This document shows positions 4,986-6,503 of a DNA stretch of 6,503 bases, piece by piece. Each line of letters starts with the position of its first letter. Position 1 is the stretch's first letter. The translations under genes and the position numbers were made by a program. The DNA is from Candidatus Iainarchaeum sp. (GTDB lineage: Archaea > Iainarchaeota > Iainarchaeia > Iainarchaeales > DTGL01): the NCBI GenBank assembly GCA_017608995.1, contig JAFCEU010000034.1:1-6503 (forward strand), given 5' to 3'. The notes beneath the pieces are model-generated. The model saw only the letters and a program-made list of their open reading frames with translations, did no database searches and was not told the origin of the DNA.

Positions 4986-5516
4986 TTGCGCAAAGGCTTT
5001 TTCACTCTTACAGTTGTGCTTATAGTTGCGAGCATTCTGCTTTTTTTCTTATTTTCCACCATAGAAGCGAAAACCAAAGTTGAGAAAGCAATGCTAAGCG
5101 TACTTGAGCTTGAAGAAGCCGATTTTATAAGATTTCAGCTTGAGGAAAACGTGGCTTATGTAATAAGGAAAACTCTTGAACAGGGGCTTGGCAGCGAGGC
5201 GGATTCTATAATACTTAACCAACAAATCGCTAACAAACTCGAAAAAATGCTCAAAAAATTCGCTAGCGAATCGCAAACAGAAATTAACTTATACATAACT
5301 GATGGTTTCACCAAGGAAAATTTTGAAAATTTGGCTGAACTATCGCGAACGATTATAATAGAGGACCAAAAAGGCAATGCAGGTTATGCTGAATATGTAT
5401 TCACTGGCGGTTTACTTAAGAACAAAAGAATTGTAGCAGAGATAAAAGTTGGTAGAAGCGCGAGCCTGTTTGAAATAAAACCTGGCTATACAATATCGGT
5501 GGTCGGAATTGAGTAA
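4986..5516 (+). CDS. Pilin-like protein with KG|FFTL N-terminus, first gene of the cassette
   Basis: A 176-residue protein beginning MRKGFFTLTVVLIVASILL. A short basic leader, a G|F site (after residue 4) and an uninterrupted hydrophobic helix (5-24) resemble a type IV prepilin cut by a prepilin peptidase. It lacks Glu at mature position 5 (Thr instead). After the helix come a charged helical region (27-66) and a probable beta-rich C-terminal domain (about 96-176) ending EIKPGYTISVVGIE. There is no Cys, so no disulfide loop. The TTG at 4986-4988 is the only possible start after an in-frame TAA at 4971-4973, and an AT-rich box lies 25 bases upstream. The stop overlaps the next gene by 8 bases. 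The pilin assignment is by N-terminal pattern and context; another single-pass membrane protein is possible. Confidence 0.78.
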   Translation: MRKGFFTLTVVLIVASILLFFLFSTIEAKTKVEKAMLSVLELEEADFIRFQLEENVAYVIRKTLEQGLGSEADSIILNQQIANKLEKMLKKFASESQTEINLYITDGFTKENFENLAELSRTIIIEDQKGNAGYAEYVFTGGLLKNKRIVAEIKVGRSASLFEIKPGYTISVVGIE

Positions 5517-5859
5517 TGGGCAAGCCAGCTTAGAGTTGGTGTTTATGCTAGCAACATTTATCATCATCTTGACGCTTATACTTGGCTCACTTCTTAAAGT
5601 TGCAAATTCCACAAGGCTTGCAGATGAAAAGGGCTTAGCGATTGCTAATGCGCAAAGCTGTGCTTTAGTAGCTAGCTCACTCAGCACAAACCTTGATTCA
5701 AAAACAATAACTGAGCTTCAGGGTTGCAAATGCAGCGAAACAAAAATGATGAGTGATTTCAATGGAGGCTATGTTGCCTCTGCAATAATCGGAAGGGTGA
5801 AAATTGAGCAAAAGGGCAAAGCATTTGAGTTGGTTGTGGATGGTTCACATTATAGGTAA
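5509..5859 (+). CDS. Class III (QxSxE) archaeal pilin-like protein
   Basis: A 116-residue protein with the N-terminus MSNGQASLELVFMLATFIII. The G|QASLE motif (residues 4-9) is the archaeal class III prepilin signal (DUF361-type, processed by an EppA-like peptidase). It gives a mature protein with Gln1, Ser3 and Glu5, followed by a hydrophobic helix to about 31. The rest is a small domain with C51, C73 and C75, which could form a disulfide, and ends ELVVDGSHYR. The TTG at 5509-5511 is the first available start in the frame, and later starts would remove the signal. GGTGGT at 5498-5503 may serve as ribosome binding site. The gene overlaps its upstream neighbour by 8 bases (TTGAGTAA) and its downstream neighbour by 20. 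It is likely a pilus subunit assembled at the membrane; whether major or minor is unknown. Confidence 0.85.
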   Translation: MSNGQASLELVFMLATFIIILTLILGSLLKVANSTRLADEKGLAIANAQSCALVASSLSTNLDSKTITELQGCKCSETKMMSDFNGGYVASAIIGRVKIEQKGKAFELVVDGSHYR

Positions 5860-6319
5860 AGATGGAAAAGGCTTTGTGTTTTGTATAGATGTTAGTGTGG
5901 CTTTTATAATAATGCTTGCTTTGGCTTTTATTTCTCTTGCAGCCATATTTTACCTTGTCGAAATTCGAGCAGAAAACTTTAAGTGCTTTGAGCAAGAGAA
6001 AAACGCTATGCTCTTCGTAGATTCACTTATTAAGAGGGGCTCTGATCAAAACGGATTAGCGAAAGTCGATTTTCAGAGGAAGTGTGTACTAGAAAACGAA
6101 ATTGAAAGTGCAGCGCTAGGTGCAAACATTGAAAAGTTGGAAGAGCGTTTGGTGGAAAATAATGTAGTTGAAATTATAATTAAAGGCGACAGTGAAGAGT
6201 CTATTTTTAAGAACGATAGAATCGCAGAGGAGGGTTGTAAGCGCATTATTTCAATTGAGAGAGGCATAAGCGGCGATGGGGATTTTAAGATTATGCACGT
6301 GGTGTTTTGCAATGGATAA
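5840..6319 (+). CDS. Pilin-like single-pass protein with FxFxxD N-terminus
   Basis: A 159-residue protein starting MVHIIGKDGKGFVFCIDVSVAF. A basic leader ends in KG (10-11), followed by F12-V-F-C-I-D17 and a hydrophobic helix to about 40. If cleaved after Gly11, the acid is at position 6 rather than the usual Glu5. The remainder contains charged helices (EQEKNAMLFVDSLIKRG) and a probable beta-rich end closing in HVVFCNG. Cys are at 15, 49, 82, 133 and 157, so up to two disulfides could form outside the membrane. ATG 5840 is preferred over the in-frame start at 5804 because it gives a normal prepilin-length leader; it overlaps the preceding gene by 20 bases. The next gene shares the FxFxxD pattern, suggesting paralogy. 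The pilin role is inferred. Confidence 0.8.
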   Translation: MVHIIGKDGKGFVFCIDVSVAFIIMLALAFISLAAIFYLVEIRAENFKCFEQEKNAMLFVDSLIKRGSDQNGLAKVDFQRKCVLENEIESAALGANIEKLEERLVENNVVEIIIKGDSEESIFKNDRIAEEGCKRIISIERGISGDGDFKIMHVVFCNG

Positions 6320-6503
6320 AAGAGCATTTATATTCTCGCTCGATGCTACGCTTTGCTTAGTAATGGTAGCTGTTGTAATTATTGCAACATTTATATCAAT
6401 AGCAAACATCAAGCTAAATCAGCATGAACTTTTGATTCTGCAAAAAGAGCACGATTTATTGAAGCACTGGCTTAAAACGCGGGCTTCAGAAGGTGAGATG
6501 ATA
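6312..6503 (+). CDS. Pilin-like protein, fourth gene of the cassette, cut by window edge
   Basis: The frame is open from ATG 6312 to the window edge (64 codons). It begins MDKRAFIFSLDATLCLVMV. After the basic leader DKRA comes F6-I-F-S-L-D11, the same F-[IV]-F-x-[IL]-D pattern as the gene before it. A hydrophobic helix runs to about 31, then a charged helical stretch (LNQHELLILQKEHDLLKHW) resembling the coiled continuation of a pilin stalk. Cleavage would be after Ala5 instead of Gly. The start overlaps the preceding stop by 8 bases (ATGGATAA), and GGTG at 6301-6304 may be the ribosome binding site, so translation is probably coupled. The globular domain lies outside the window. Confidence 0.8.
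   Translation, partial: MDKRAFIFSLDATLCLVMVAVVIIATFISIANIKLNQHELLILQKEHDLLKHWLKTRASEGEMI

Noticed and set aside
5804..5839. Longer start for the third pilin-like protein
   Set aside because: It would add a 12-residue leader and deepen the overlap with the upstream gene; ATG 5840 gives a normal prepilin leader.
5073..6327. Minus-strand open frames across the pilin-like operon
   Set aside because: They are shadows of overlapping plus-strand genes with clear N-terminal signals; the antisense translations lack coherent features.
1..6503. CRISPR arrays, tRNA or rRNA genes, insertion sequences, integrase sites
   Set aside because: No regularly spaced repeats, cloverleaf or conserved rRNA blocks, terminal inverted repeats or transposase-like proteins were found by eye.

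Overview
The window is archaeal. It holds a replication factor C large subunit, an Orc1/Cdc6 initiator, an archaeal/fungal (Ygr210-type) translation GTPase and a class III prepilin signal of the Q-x-S-x-E kind. AT-rich boxes lie about 25-31 bases before most first-gene start codons, and GAGGTGAT Shine-Dalgarno sites occur elsewhere. The dense packing, many small proteins of unknown function and lack of any mobile-element signature suggest a small-genome lineage, possibly DPANN. That placement is inference; the sequence alone does not fix the phylum.

Layout. Positions 1-734 (minus) are the 5' two-thirds or less of rfcL, cut by the window edge. A 115-base divergent promoter region separates it from the GTPase gene (850-2034, plus). 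The GTPase gene ends 11 bases inside a small minus-strand gene (2024-2269). That gene lies 20 bases downstream of cdc6 (2290-3414, minus) and appears to begin with an ATT codon behind a perfect ribosome binding site. A 112-base divergent region next to cdc6, a plausible place for an origin or autoregulatory site, leads to a 61-residue basic/acidic protein (3527-3712, plus). A 9-bp hairpin then separates this gene from a convergent seven-helix membrane protein (3746-4549, minus). Another divergent promoter region leads to a 96-residue membrane protein with a phenylalanine-packed C-terminus (4640-4930, plus).

The right-hand 1.5 kb (4986 to the edge) is a tightly overlapping operon of at least four small proteins. 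Each has a short charged N-terminus, a prepilin-like processing site and one long hydrophobic helix: one KG|FFTL type, one canonical class III QASLE type, and two with an F-x-F-x-x-D pattern. I read this as a type IV pilin-like cassette, perhaps major/minor pilins or a pseudopilus. No ATPase or platform protein is visible in the window.

How the parts relate: the left part is replication (clamp loader and origin initiator) and translation housekeeping. The right part is cell-surface or membrane biology of unknown function. No RNA genes, CRISPR arrays, insertion sequences or integrase sites were seen, and no gene-free stretch exceeds about 120 bases.
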